Of a DNA stretch of 51,658 nucleotides, positions 7,519 to 15,479 are shown piece by piece. Location of the stretch: contig CANRAY010000007.1 of the NCBI GenBank assembly GCA_947628735.1, positions 1 to 51,658 of the forward strand. The letters run 5' to 3'. Both the position numbers and the translations under genes were made by a program. Positions within the stretch are counted from its first letter, which is position 1, and each line of letters starts with the position of its first letter. The stretch is from an uncultured Clostridia bacterium. GTDB lineage: Bacteria > Bacillota > Clostridia > TANB77 > CAG-508. The notes under the pieces are model-generated. The model did not search any database, was not told the DNA's origin, and was given only the letters and a program-made list of their open reading frames with translations.

Positions 7519-9489
7519 TGTTGGTTTATTCCATGAAATATAATCACATTTATCTGGATTATTTTCGCAAATATAAAATTTTCTGCCCTTTTTAGATTTG
7601 CGTATTTGTATTTTTCCTCCACATTTTGGACATGGAGTATCAATCGTTTCTATAAGTGGTTTTGTGTTTTTACATTCTGGATATCCTGGACATGCTAGAA
7701 ATTTGCCATATCTGCTATATTTGATTACCATCATTCTGCCACATTTGTCACAAGGTATATCTGAAACTTCTTCAGCAAGTTCTACGTGTTCTAATTCTTT
7801 TTCTACTTTTTCTACTTGACTTTGGAATGGTCCATAAAATTCTCTTATGATATTTTTCCAATTTTCTTTACCTTCTGCTACTTCATCAAAATTTTCTTCA
7901 ATCTTAGCTGTAAATTCTACATTTATAATATCAGAAAAATTTTCTGTTAATAGCTTATTAACGACTTTTCCTAATTCAGTTGGTATTAATTGTTTTTGCT
8001 CTTTTTCAATATATCTTCTTTCTAAAATTGTTGTAATTGTTGGTGAATACGTACTTGGACGTCCTATTCCTTTTTCTTCTAATGCTTTTACTAAACTTGC
8101 TTCTGTATATCTTGGTGGTGGCTCTGTAAAGCTTTGTTTTTCTTCAATTTTTTGTTTTATTACTTCTTGTTGTATAGCTAAATCTGGTATAGATACATTG
8201 TCTTCATTTTCTTCTTTATCATCTGTTGTTTCTACATATAATGTCATGAATCCTTTAAACTTCAATGTTTGACCACTTGCTTTAAAATTATATTGATTTA
8301 CATCAATATTAGCTGAAATTGTATCATATATTGCTGAAGACATTTGACTTGCTAAAAATCTATTGTATATTAGTCTATATAATTTATATTGATCAGATGA
8401 TAAATATTCTTTTATTTTTTCTGGTTCTAAATCAACATATGTTGGTCTAATGCCTTCATGCGCATCTTGTGAATTTTCTTTTGTTTTATAATATCTATTT
8501 TCGTAATAATTTTCACCATAGATACTGGTTATTTGCTTTTTAGCTGCAGATCTTGCTTCTTCTGAAATTCTTGTTGAATCTGTTCTCATATATGTAATTA
8601 ATCCTACTGTTCCCTTTTCTCCAACATGTACTCCTTCATAAAGACCTTGTGCTACTGACATTGTTTTCTTTAATGTAAATCCCAATTTTCTAGATGCTTC
8701 TTGTTGCATTGTACTAGTTGTAAATGGTGGTGCTGGTGTTCTTTTCTTTTCCCCCTTTTTTACATCTGTTACAATAAATTTATTTTTTCCTATATTTTTT
8801 ATAATTTCATCTACTTCTTTTTTAGAATGAATCTCTAGTTTTTTGCCATCTTTTCCATAAAATTTCGCTATAAATGTTTTTTGAGATTTCTCATCTAACA
8901 ATGTTGCAAATATGTTCCAATATTCTTCTGGAATAAATTTTTCAATTTCTTCTTCTCTATCTACAATTAGTTTAACTGCAACTGATTGTACTCTACCTGC
9001 TGATAATCCTCTTCTTACTTTTTTCCATAAAAGAGGACTCATTTTATATCCTACAATTCTATCTAAAACTCTTCTTGCTTGCTGTGCATCTGTTAAATTC
9101 ATGTCTATTTTTCTTGGTTTTTTTATCGATTCTTTAACAGTTTCTTTAGTTATTTCATTAAAAGTTACTCTACATATACTATCTTCTGGGATTTCTAATA
9201 TATGTGCTAAATGCCATGCTATTGCTTCTCCTTCACGATCAGGGTCGGTTGCTAAATATACTTTTTTAGCACTTTTAGCTTCTTTTTTTAAGCTTTTTAT
9301 TAAATCTCCCTTTCCTCTTATATTAATATATTCTGGTTCAAAATCGTGCTCTATGTCAACTCCTAGTTTCGACTTTGGTAAATCTCTAATATGCCCCATG
9401 GAAGCAACTACTTTAGTACTTCCTCCTAGAAACTTTTTAATGGTATTTGCTTTTGCTGGGGATTCTACAATGATTAATTTATCTGCCAT
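7513..9489 (-). CDS. topA: DNA topoisomerase I (type IA)
   Basis: TopA relaxes negative supercoils by passing a strand through a transient single-strand break. The N-terminal Toprim domain (KLIIVESPAKANTIKKFLG, then TDPDREGEAIAWHLA) and the catalytic Tyr in GLITYMRTDSTRISEEA (about residue 298) are present, as are the RVQSVAVKLIV and GRPSTYSPTI motifs. At the C-terminus there are two zinc-ribbon units: CDKCGRMM...CPGYPEC (about 575-608) and CPKCGGKI...CENNPDKC (about 622-650). The length of 658 is typical for Clostridia with a short zinc tail. The ATG at 9489 follows AAGGAGG. It has its own promoter, and its stop codon lies inside the terminator. Confidence 0.98.
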   Translation of the reverse strand: MADKLIIVESPAKANTIKKFLGGSTKVVASMGHIRDLPKSKLGVDIEHDFEPEYINIRGKGDLIKSLKKEAKSAKKVYLATDPDREGEAIAWHLAHILEIPEDSICRVTFNEITKETVKESIKKPRKIDMNLTDAQQARRVLDRIVGYKMSPLLWKKVRRGLSAGRVQSVAVKLIVDREEEIEKFIPEEYWNIFATLLDEKSQKTFIAKFYGKDGKKLEIHSKKEVDEIIKNIGKNKFIVTDVKKGEKKRTPAPPFTTSTMQQEASRKLGFTLKKTMSVAQGLYEGVHVGEKGTVGLITYMRTDSTRISEEARSAAKKQITSIYGENYYENRYYKTKENSQDAHEGIRPTYVDLEPEKIKEYLSSDQYKLYRLIYNRFLASQMSSAIYDTISANIDVNQYNFKASGQTLKFKGFMTLYVETTDDKEENEDNVSIPDLAIQQEVIKQKIEEKQSFTEPPPRYTEASLVKALEEKGIGRPSTYSPTITTILERRYIEKEQKQLIPTELGKVVNKLLTENFSDIINVEFTAKIEENFDEVAEGKENWKNIIREFYGPFQSQVEKVEKELEHVELAEEVSDIPCDKCGRMMVIKYSRYGKFLACPGYPECKNTKPLIETIDTPCPKCGGKIQIRKSKKGRKFYICENNPDKCDYISWNKPTK

Positions 9490-9520
9490 ATTTCCTCCTT
9501 ATATCTAAAAGCTCTATAGT

Positions 9521-9549
9521 ATAATAGACTATATTTCCTTTTTTTGCAA
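9521..9549 (-). promoter_or_regulatory. Promoter of topA
   Basis: Minus strand TTGCAA (9544-9549), 17 bp, TATTAT (9521-9526), about 30 bp upstream of the topA ATG. Confidence 0.65.
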
Positions 9550-9587
9550 TACTTTATTTTTAAATTCATAAAAAACTTATGTTTAAA

Positions 9588-9621
9588 AAATCAGTTTAAG
9601 GTTTATTCCTTAAACTGATTT
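9588..9621 (-). terminator. Terminator overlapping the stop codon of the DUF6514-like gene
   Basis: Fourteen-base arms AAATCAGTTTAAGG (9588-9601) and CCTTAAACTGATTT (9608-9621) enclose a 6-base loop. The TAA at 9610-9612 lies within an arm. On the minus strand the stem ends in TTT followed by AAACA, so the T run is short. Confidence 0.7.
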
Positions 9622-9927
9622 CATATCTGTTACCACATCTTCTAATGATATTGGTGTAACTTTGTTATTCATGAGTTTTTCTAACAATTGGCATATGTCT
9701 TTTTCTGTTTGAAATATATGATTCATTATTTTGCCCTCTATTTCTATTATTTCATTTTTCACATTTTTCTTAATAATTTCTACTCCATATTGTTGTTTTT
9801 CTTCTAATAATGGTTTGTTGGTTTGTATTTCATAATATTCTAGCTCTATTTTTTGATACTTGTTTAATTCTATTGAATCAGAACTATCTATTATGGTTGT
9901 TCCATACAGTTTTTTTCTGTATTCCAT
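9610..9927 (-). CDS. Small DUF6514-like protein
   Basis: The 105-residue product reads MEYRKKLYGTTIIDSSDSIE and ends VTPISLEDVVTDMKSV. The central YGVEIIKK and the C-terminal VTP-x-x-L-x-DVV-x-D pattern resemble what I recall of the clostridial DUF6514 family, whose function is unknown. This assignment is from memory of the pattern and was not checked by a search. It is soluble, with no signal peptide or cysteine-rich site beyond one Cys. It is a single-gene unit with its own promoter and terminator. Two tandem Spo0A-box-like sites lie just upstream of the promoter, suggesting control at entry into stationary phase or sporulation; that is inference. Confidence 0.75.
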   Translation of the reverse strand: MEYRKKLYGTTIIDSSDSIELNKYQKIELEYYEIQTNKPLLEEKQQYGVEIIKKNVKNEIIEIEGKIMNHIFQTEKDICQLLEKLMNNKVTPISLEDVVTDMKSV

Positions 9928-9963
9928 CTTTAGTAATCCTCCTTTTTATTTACATGTTTTTTT

Positions 9964-9992
9964 ACTATAATATAAAATGATGTAAAAGGCAA
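9964..9992 (-). promoter_or_regulatory. Promoter of the DUF6514-like gene
   Basis: Minus strand TTGCCT (9987-9992), 17 bp, TATAGT (9964-9969). The start should lie about 30 bp upstream of the ATG at 9927. Confidence 0.65.
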
Positions 9993-10011
9993 GAATATTC
10001 GTATACTCACA

Positions 10012-10028
10012 TTCGACTATTTTCGACA
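10012..10028 (-). promoter_or_regulatory. Tandem Spo0A-box-like sites
   Basis: On the minus strand TGTCGAA (10022-10028, inside TTGTCGAA) is followed one helical turn later by AGTCGAA (10012-10018). The Spo0A consensus is TGTCGAA, so these are a 7/7 and a 6/7 match. The closer one ends about 20 bp upstream of the -35 of the DUF6514-like gene. Short motifs like this can occur by chance. Confidence 0.4.
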
Positions 10029-10058
10029 ACAGAATGTATTCTTTAATATTTAAGTATT

Positions 10059-10088
10059 AAAAAAAGCATGGTTTTTCCATACTTTTTT
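10059..10088 (-). terminator. Terminator after murG
   Basis: A-rich arm AAAAAAGCATGG and arm CCATACTTTTTT (10077-10088), with one G-T pair and a 5-base loop, give a bidirectional intrinsic terminator about 40 bp past the murG stop. It closes the murE-mraY-ftsW-murG unit. Confidence 0.8.
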
Positions 10089-10129
10089 ATTTTCTTATTT
10101 ATTTACTCTATACAAAAAGACAATTTATT

Positions 10130-11257
10130 TTATACCTTTTGATTCAATATTTTCTTTACTTCTTGGTATATTTTATCTTCTACGTTCTTTACTGCTACTT
10201 TTTGAGCATTTTCTGACATCTGATTTAATATGTTTTCATCTGAAATTATTTCGTGAATTGTTTGATTTAGTATTTCCGCATTTAAGTTTTTATCTAGTAT
10301 AATTTTAGCTGCTCCACATTTTTCTAATACTCGTGCATTATATTCTTGATGATTTTCTGTTGCATATGGAAATGGTATAAATATTGCAGGTTTTCCTACT
10401 ATAGATATTTCTGTAATTGTCATTGCACCACTTCTGCAAATTACTAAATCTACCATATTCATAACTTCTTCCATATTATATATGTATGGAACAATTTTTA
10501 CATTTTTAATATTATCAATATTTATTTTGTGATTTTTTAATTTTTCTTTTATTTCATCATATTGTGTTGGACCTGCTGCCCATATTATTTGATAATCATT
10601 ATTTTTTTGATTTGTTATAATGTCTATTAAACTTAAATTAATGCTTTGTGCTCCTTGGCTACCACCAAATACTAATACAATTGATTTTTGATTATCTTCT
10701 AATCCTAAATCTTTCTTTAATTGTGCTTTTTGTTCTTGTGAAAGTTCCTTCTTTGTTATTTTAGTAGGATTTCCTGTTACTACTATTTCTTTGGCTTTTG
10801 GTAGTCTTGCCTTTGCATCTTCAAATCCTACTAATACTTCATTAACTTTTTTCGATAATAGTTTTACAGAAACTCCTGGAAAAGCATTACTCTCATGAAG
10901 AAGTGTAGGAATTTTTAGTTTATTTGCAGCTGTAATAACAGGCATACAAATATATCCTCCTGTTCCTATTACAACATCTGGTCCAAATTCTTTTAATATT
11001 TTTTTTGCTTTTCCTATTGATTTCATGGTTTTATAAAAATTTTTAAAATTTGATATAGTTAATTTTCGTTCTATTCCATGTGCATCTAAGGTTTTTAGCT
11101 CATATCCTGCACGTGGCACTAAGTCAGTTTCTAATCCTCTGTCTGTTCCAATAAAAATTATTTCTGAATTTTGTTCTTGTTGCTTAATTTTATTAGCAAT
11201 GGCAATTCCAGGATTAATATGTCCTCCTGTTCCAGCAGCTGCTATTACAACCTTCAT
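10130..11257 (-). CDS. murG: UDP-GlcNAc:lipid I N-acetylglucosaminyltransferase (MurG)
   Basis: MurG, a peripheral inner-membrane GT-B enzyme, adds GlcNAc to lipid I to form lipid II. The N-terminal loop AAAGTGGHINPGIAIA, the second loop GTGGYICMPV, VFGGSQGAQSIN, and the donor-binding ICRSGAMTITEISIVGKPAIFIPFPYATENHQEYNA are diagnostic. The length of 375 is normal. The ATG at 11257 follows GGAGAGG with a 6-base gap. It is the last gene of the murE-mraY-ftsW-murG unit, 13 bp after ftsW. No ftsQ or ftsZ follows; a terminator closes the cluster and unrelated genes come next. Confidence 0.98.
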   Translation of the reverse strand: MKVVIAAAGTGGHINPGIAIANKIKQQEQNSEIIFIGTDRGLETDLVPRAGYELKTLDAHGIERKLTISNFKNFYKTMKSIGKAKKILKEFGPDVVIGTGGYICMPVITAANKLKIPTLLHESNAFPGVSVKLLSKKVNEVLVGFEDAKARLPKAKEIVVTGNPTKITKKELSQEQKAQLKKDLGLEDNQKSIVLVFGGSQGAQSINLSLIDIITNQKNNDYQIIWAAGPTQYDEIKEKLKNHKINIDNIKNVKIVPYIYNMEEVMNMVDLVICRSGAMTITEISIVGKPAIFIPFPYATENHQEYNARVLEKCGAAKIILDKNLNAEILNQTIHEIISDENILNQMSENAQKVAVKNVEDKIYQEVKKILNQKV

Positions 11258-11270
11258 AGATAACCTCTCC

Positions 11271-12488
11271 TTATACTTTCGACGTTTTCTTTGAAATATT
11301 TAACAGGATTCCACACATTGATAGTAAAATAATTAATGCTGTTCCTCCTGCACTAAAGAATGGTAATGGCATACCTGTATTTGGTATTGAGCTTGTTACA
11401 ACTCCAATATTAATTACTACTTGAATAAGTACAAGTGCTGTAATTCCTGTTGCCAAAAGACTAGAAAACATATCTGGTGCTTTCATTGCAATTAGAATTC
11501 CTCTCCATACAAATAGTGCAAAAAGAATAATAACAATAGTACATCCTATAAATCCTAATTCTTCAGCTAATATAGAAAATATGAAATCATTTTGTGGTTC
11601 TGGGATATATAAGTATTTTTGTTTACTTTCTCCTAACCCTGCTCCAAATAATCCTCCTGATCCAATTGCATATAAACTTTGTATTGCTTGATATCCAGTT
11701 CCTTGCGGATCCTCCCACGGATTCATAAAGCTTAAAATTCTATCAATTCTAAAGTTTTCTGCTCCAGCACTTGCTCCTTTTGATGCCATATACAATCCTA
11801 ATATTCCACTACCAAATCCACCTACTACTAATCCTGTTATAATAAAATGTATTAATCTACATCCTGCTACTAACATCATAATAACAGTAATTAATCCCAT
11901 TACTAATCCAACGCTTAAGTGATTTTGAATAAAATAAGCTATAGCAACAGGAATAGCAACAAATATAAGAGGTTTTAGAAAACCTTTCTTAAAATCTCTC
12001 AATTCGTCTTTGTGATCTGATAAATAACCTGCATAAAATATAATTAATCCTATTTTAGTAAGCTCTGATGGTTGAAATTGTGTAAATCCTAAATTAATCC
12101 ATCTAGTTGCACCATTTGCTGAGCTACCTATTCCAGGTATTAATACAAGTAATAAAATTCCAACAGAAAATACATAAATTATTTTGTAAAACTTTTTATA
12201 AATACGATAATCTATTTTTGAAATAAAATACATTGCTATCAAACCAAGTATTGCAAAAATTCCTTGTCTGGTTACATATGTATAACTATTTCCTGATTCT
12301 GATAATGCAGAAGGTGCACTTGCTGATAATACCATAACAATTCCTAAAGATAGTAAGAGGATAATAATAATTATAAGAACAAAGTCTACTTGCTTTTCTG
12401 ATTTTTTCCCCACGCTCTCTGATTTGTTTGGAGTTCTGTTTTTATTTAGAGCTCTGTTTTGTACTTTGCTTTGCACGTTTGTTATCAT
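11271..12488 (-). CDS. ftsW: SEDS-family peptidoglycan glycosyltransferase FtsW (or SpoVE)
   Basis: The 405-residue protein has about ten membrane helices and SEDS signatures: GIVMVLSASAPSAL, GATRWINLGFTQFQPSELTKIGLI, the PQNDFIFSILAEELGFIG loop, and the C-terminal GVVTSSIPNTGMPLPFFSAGGTA. SEDS proteins polymerise lipid II together with a class B PBP, so the broken transpeptidase gene of this same cluster would have been its natural partner. The N-terminal 35 residues are hydrophilic and basic. The start is uncertain: the ATG at 12488 touches its AAAGGA, and a GTG at 12476 is also possible. From sequence alone the division (FtsW) and sporulation (SpoVE) roles cannot be told apart. Confidence 0.95.
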   Translation of the reverse strand: MITNVQSKVQNRALNKNRTPNKSESVGKKSEKQVDFVLIIIIILLLSLGIVMVLSASAPSALSESGNSYTYVTRQGIFAILGLIAMYFISKIDYRIYKKFYKIIYVFSVGILLLVLIPGIGSSANGATRWINLGFTQFQPSELTKIGLIIFYAGYLSDHKDELRDFKKGFLKPLIFVAIPVAIAYFIQNHLSVGLVMGLITVIMMLVAGCRLIHFIITGLVVGGFGSGILGLYMASKGASAGAENFRIDRILSFMNPWEDPQGTGYQAIQSLYAIGSGGLFGAGLGESKQKYLYIPEPQNDFIFSILAEELGFIGCTIVIILFALFVWRGILIAMKAPDMFSSLLATGITALVLIQVVINIGVVTSSIPNTGMPLPFFSAGGTALIILLSMCGILLNISKKTSKV

Positions 12489-12510
12489 TCCTTTCTTTGT
12501 TATCTGTATT

Positions 12511-13494
12511 TTATATTACCATTAAGCCTATAATGCAAAATAATAATGTAATTACGCTAAATACAGATACAATTTTGTTTTCTTTCCATCCTGATAATTC
12601 AAAGTGATGATGTAATGGTGCCATTTTAAAAATTCTTTCTCCTGTTCTTTTAAAATGTACTACTTGTATCATAACTGACAATGTTTCAATTACTGGTATA
12701 ATTGCTATTATTAATAATAATAAAGGCATTTTTAAGTATAAAGCAATTCCTGCAATTGCTCCTCCTAGCATTAATGATCCAGTATCTCCCATCATTACTT
12801 TTGCAGGATGTAAATTGAATAATAAAAATCCTAAGCAAGTACCAATTAAAATGCTTCCAAATATTGTTATCTCTTTTACTTCAAATATAATTGATATTAC
12901 AGTTAAACATGTAATAATAATTGTTGTAACACTGGTTGACAATCCGTCAATTCCATCTGTTAAATTAATTGCATTTGTTGTTGCAAGCATTACTATAATT
13001 GCAAGAGGAATATATAGCCATATTGGTAATATGATATTTTCTCCCATAAAAGGAATAAATATATCTGTTTCTACATGTAATACATTTGTTAAAATTAATG
13101 TATATCCTACTGCCACAATTAATAATCCTAACATTTTTGCTTTTGGACTTAATCCATTTGTATTTTTCAAAATTAATTTTTTAAAATCATCTATAAATCC
13201 AATTATTCCAAATCCTATTGTTACAAATAGTAGAGGTAATAAATTTGTTGCTATGTTAGCTTGTTCTGGATCATTATGATAATCGTAATAACATATTCCT
13301 GTAATTGCTATTATAACAATCATCATAATAATTCCACCCATTGTTGGTGTTCCTTGTTTTTTTAGGTGAGATTCTGGTCCTTCTCTTCTTTCTATTTGCC
13401 CTACCTTTAATCTTCTTAAAATTGGTACAATTATTACAGATACTATTACACTAGCTATAAAGGATAGTAATAGTATTTTTGTCTGGAATTGCAT
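12511..13494 (-). CDS. mraY: Phospho-MurNAc-pentapeptide translocase (MraY)
   Basis: MraY transfers phospho-MurNAc-pentapeptide from UDP to undecaprenyl phosphate, giving lipid I at the inner face of the membrane. The 327-residue protein has about ten membrane segments. Its signatures are KKQGTPTMGGIIM, FGIIGFIDDFKKL (Asp pair), TTNAINLTDGIDGLSTSVT, MGDTGSLMLGGAIAG and MAPLHHHFELSGWKENKIV. GGAGG with a 7-base gap precedes the ATG at 13494. It lies 12 bp after murE. In most dcw clusters murF lies between murE and mraY and murD between mraY and ftsW; neither is here. Confidence 0.98.
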   Translation of the reverse strand: MQFQTKILLLSFIASVIVSVIIVPILRRLKVGQIERREGPESHLKKQGTPTMGGIIMMIVIIAITGICYYDYHNDPEQANIATNLLPLLFVTIGFGIIGFIDDFKKLILKNTNGLSPKAKMLGLLIVAVGYTLILTNVLHVETDIFIPFMGENIILPIWLYIPLAIIVMLATTNAINLTDGIDGLSTSVTTIIITCLTVISIIFEVKEITIFGSILIGTCLGFLLFNLHPAKVMMGDTGSLMLGGAIAGIALYLKMPLLLLIIAIIPVIETLSVMIQVVHFKRTGERIFKMAPLHHHFELSGWKENKIVSVFSVITLLFCIIGLMVI

Positions 13495-13506
13495 AAAATT
13501 TCCTCC

Positions 13507-15003
13507 TTAGTCTTTTTTCTTTTTTTCTAATTCTTCCTCTATTATTTCATTTACAATTAAGTTTTCATCAAAAGGATATCTTTTTCCGTTTATTTCTTGA
13601 TATTGCTCATGTCCTTTTCCTGCAAGAACTATAATATCTTTTGTATTTGCCATTTTTATTGCTTTTTTAATAGCATCTACTCTATTTACAATACATTCGT
13701 ATTTTCCTTTTGTCTTTTTTATTCCTTTTTCAATTTCTTCTATAATTTTTTCTGGTTCTTCAGTTCTTGGATTATCTGATGTAATAATCGTATAATCAGC
13801 TACTCTACCAGACGCTTCTCCCATCATTGGTCTTTTGAATTTATCTCTGTCACCGCCACAACCAAATACAGATATTACTCTTCCCTTTGTATAAATTTTA
13901 ACAGCATTTAATATTTTTTCTAGACTTTCTGGTGTATGTGCATAATCTATCATAATGGTTAAGCCCATTTTATTATTAACAAGTTCACTTCTTCCTGGAA
14001 CTCTTATATCTATTAAAGCTTCTTTAATATTTTCGCTACTACATCCCAATTTTAATGCTACACTAATTGCAGCCAAAGCATTATATACGCTAAATCTTCC
14101 TGGAATTGATACTTTTATTCTTTCGTTTTTATCTCCTAATTTTACCTTAAAGTCTACGTACTGATTTGTTACTGTAATATCTTTTGCTAATAAATTACAT
14201 GTATTATCAATTCCATATGTTGTAATATCACACTCTGGTACTAATTTAGGAATTGTAATTGCATGAATATCATCTGCATTAATAAATCCTGTTTTACACA
14301 TTTTGAATAATTTTACTTTAGATTGAAAGTAATCTTCCATATCAGGATGTTCTTTTTCACTAATATGATCTTCTGCTAAATTTGTAAATATTACTATATC
14401 AAATTTGCATCCTGCTACTCTTGATAATTTTAAACTCTGTGAAGATACCTCCATTACTACTACTTCACATTTTTCTTTTAACATTTTTGCTAATATTTCT
14501 TGTAGTTTTAGACTTTCTGGTGTAGTATTATCACTTGTTTCTATTTTTTTATCTCCAATATATGCTGCTACAGTGCCAATTAACCCTACTTTCATTCCTT
14601 GTTTTTCTAGAATATCTCTTATCATATATGTTGTAGTTGTTTTGCCTTTTGTTCCTGTAACTCCAATCATTTTCAATTTTTTTGAAGGATTATCATAATA
14701 GTTACATGAAGCAATTGCTAATGCATATCTTGTATCTGGCGCTAATAATATAGTTACATCAGCTGGTATCTTTTGTACGATTTCTTTTGTTATTTCACCT
14801 TCTTGTGCCAAAATAACTTTTGCCCCATTTTTTATTGCTTCTTCTATATGCTCATGTCCGTTTGTTTGAAAGCCTTTAATGGCAACAAACATATCATTTT
14901 CTTTTACCATATTAGAGTGATTAGTTAAATTTGCAATTTCTCTATCTAAAGTACCTTTAACCTTTAAGTTTTCTATCCCTGCTAATATTTTTTTGAGTTC
15001 CAT
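13507..15003 (-). CDS. murE: UDP-MurNAc-tripeptide synthetase, meso-diaminopimelate type (MurE)
   Basis: MurE adds the third residue to UDP-MurNAc-L-Ala-D-Glu in the cytosol. The P-loop GVTGTKGKTTTTYMI (about residue 113), VVMEVSSQSLKLSR, FTNLAEDHISEKEHPDMEDYF, MIDYAHTPESLEKIL and VFGCGGDRDKFKRPMMG are present. The motif DNPR (about residue 412) is the signature of the meso-DAP-adding enzymes, so the wall should be DAP type. The start at 15003 is chosen because AGGAGG is 6 bases upstream; the ATG six bases earlier (15009) abuts that site directly. The gene lies 93 bp beyond the 3' fragment of the transpeptidase gene. With the 31-kb element in place it is cut off from the mraZ promoter. A TATAAT lies at 15042-15047 but has no good -35 at normal spacing. 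Confidence 0.98.
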   Translation of the reverse strand: MELKKILAGIENLKVKGTLDREIANLTNHSNMVKENDMFVAIKGFQTNGHEHIEEAIKNGAKVILAQEGEITKEIVQKIPADVTILLAPDTRYALAIASCNYYDNPSKKLKMIGVTGTKGKTTTTYMIRDILEKQGMKVGLIGTVAAYIGDKKIETSDNTTPESLKLQEILAKMLKEKCEVVVMEVSSQSLKLSRVAGCKFDIVIFTNLAEDHISEKEHPDMEDYFQSKVKLFKMCKTGFINADDIHAITIPKLVPECDITTYGIDNTCNLLAKDITVTNQYVDFKVKLGDKNERIKVSIPGRFSVYNALAAISVALKLGCSSENIKEALIDIRVPGRSELVNNKMGLTIMIDYAHTPESLEKILNAVKIYTKGRVISVFGCGGDRDKFKRPMMGEASGRVADYTIITSDNPRTEEPEKIIEEIEKGIKKTKGKYECIVNRVDAIKKAIKMANTKDIIVLAGKGHEQYQEINGKRYPFDENLIVNEIIEEELEKKKKD

Positions 15004-15096
15004 AAACATCCTCCTTGCAAAATCTCCATTTTTCCAGTTACATTATATAACTAAATTTTTCTTTTGTATATAGTCAAATTCATTTTTTGACATTAT

Positions 15097-15398
15097 TTAC
15101 TCTATTGTTACTGAAACATGACTTCCTTTGTAGATTTCAATTCCGTTAATTGGTAATTGTTCTTTAATAATTGCAGTTTGTTTATCTAGATTTTCTATTT
15201 CTTCGTTAAATTGTAGTTCCAATTCATATTCTTTTAAAACTTTTTCTGCTTCTGTTATTGTCATTCCTACAATTCTTGGCACTTTTATTTTTTCTTTAAT
15301 ATTTTCTTCTGTTTGATTATCTCTATTAATTTCTAAATATGGCAACACTTCGCCTAATACCTGGGATGCTATTGGTGCTGCTACACCTCCTCCTTGGT
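15097..15398 (-). pseudogene. 3' fragment of the dcw transpeptidase gene (PBP2/SpoVD type) with PASTA domain
   Basis: The reverse strand from 15398 reads Q-G-G-G-V-A-A-P, then IASQVLGEVLPYLEINRDN and a single PASTA unit (VPRIVGMTITEAEKVLKEYE through GSHVSVTIE). This is the last helix of a class B PBP transpeptidase domain followed by the muropeptide-binding tail. It has no convincing start of its own (the first in-frame start-like codon is GTG at 15348, with no good ribosome binding site). The rest of the gene is at 46670-48538. Joining the parts across the shared 10-bp core gives a continuous frame. This fragment precedes murE by 93 bp, just where the 3' end of the dcw PBP gene belongs. It is probably not translated while the element is present. 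Confidence 0.9.
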
Positions 15399-15414
15399 AT
15401 ATTTTAACAACACT
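15389..15414. other. Left attachment site of the element
   Basis: Core CCTCCTTGGT (15389-15398) is followed, after three bases, by the element arm TTTTAACAACACT (15402-15414). Outside it lies the PBP sequence coding for G-V-A-A-P. Confidence 0.8.
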
Positions 15415-15429
15415 CCCTTTAAAACGGAG

Positions 15430-15467
15430 AAAAGCAAGGAGATTGCAATGCTTTTCTCCTTGCTTTT
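15430..15467 (-). terminator. Terminator after the SleB-like gene
   Basis: Twelve-base arms AAAAGCAAGGAG (15430-15441) and CTCCTTGCTTTT (15456-15467) pair perfectly. An overlapping alternative stem, GGAGAAAAGC with GCTTTTCTCC, uses part of the same bases, so two exclusive folds exist. It lies 13 bp past the stop and would help insulate murE from element transcription. Confidence 0.75.
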
Positions 15468-15479
15468 AATGGCTACTTT

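Noticed and set aside
15097..15348. Independent small PASTA protein starting at GTG 15348
   Set aside because: There is no ribosome binding site at that codon, and the frame continues upstream into recognisable PBP transpeptidase sequence up to the att core.
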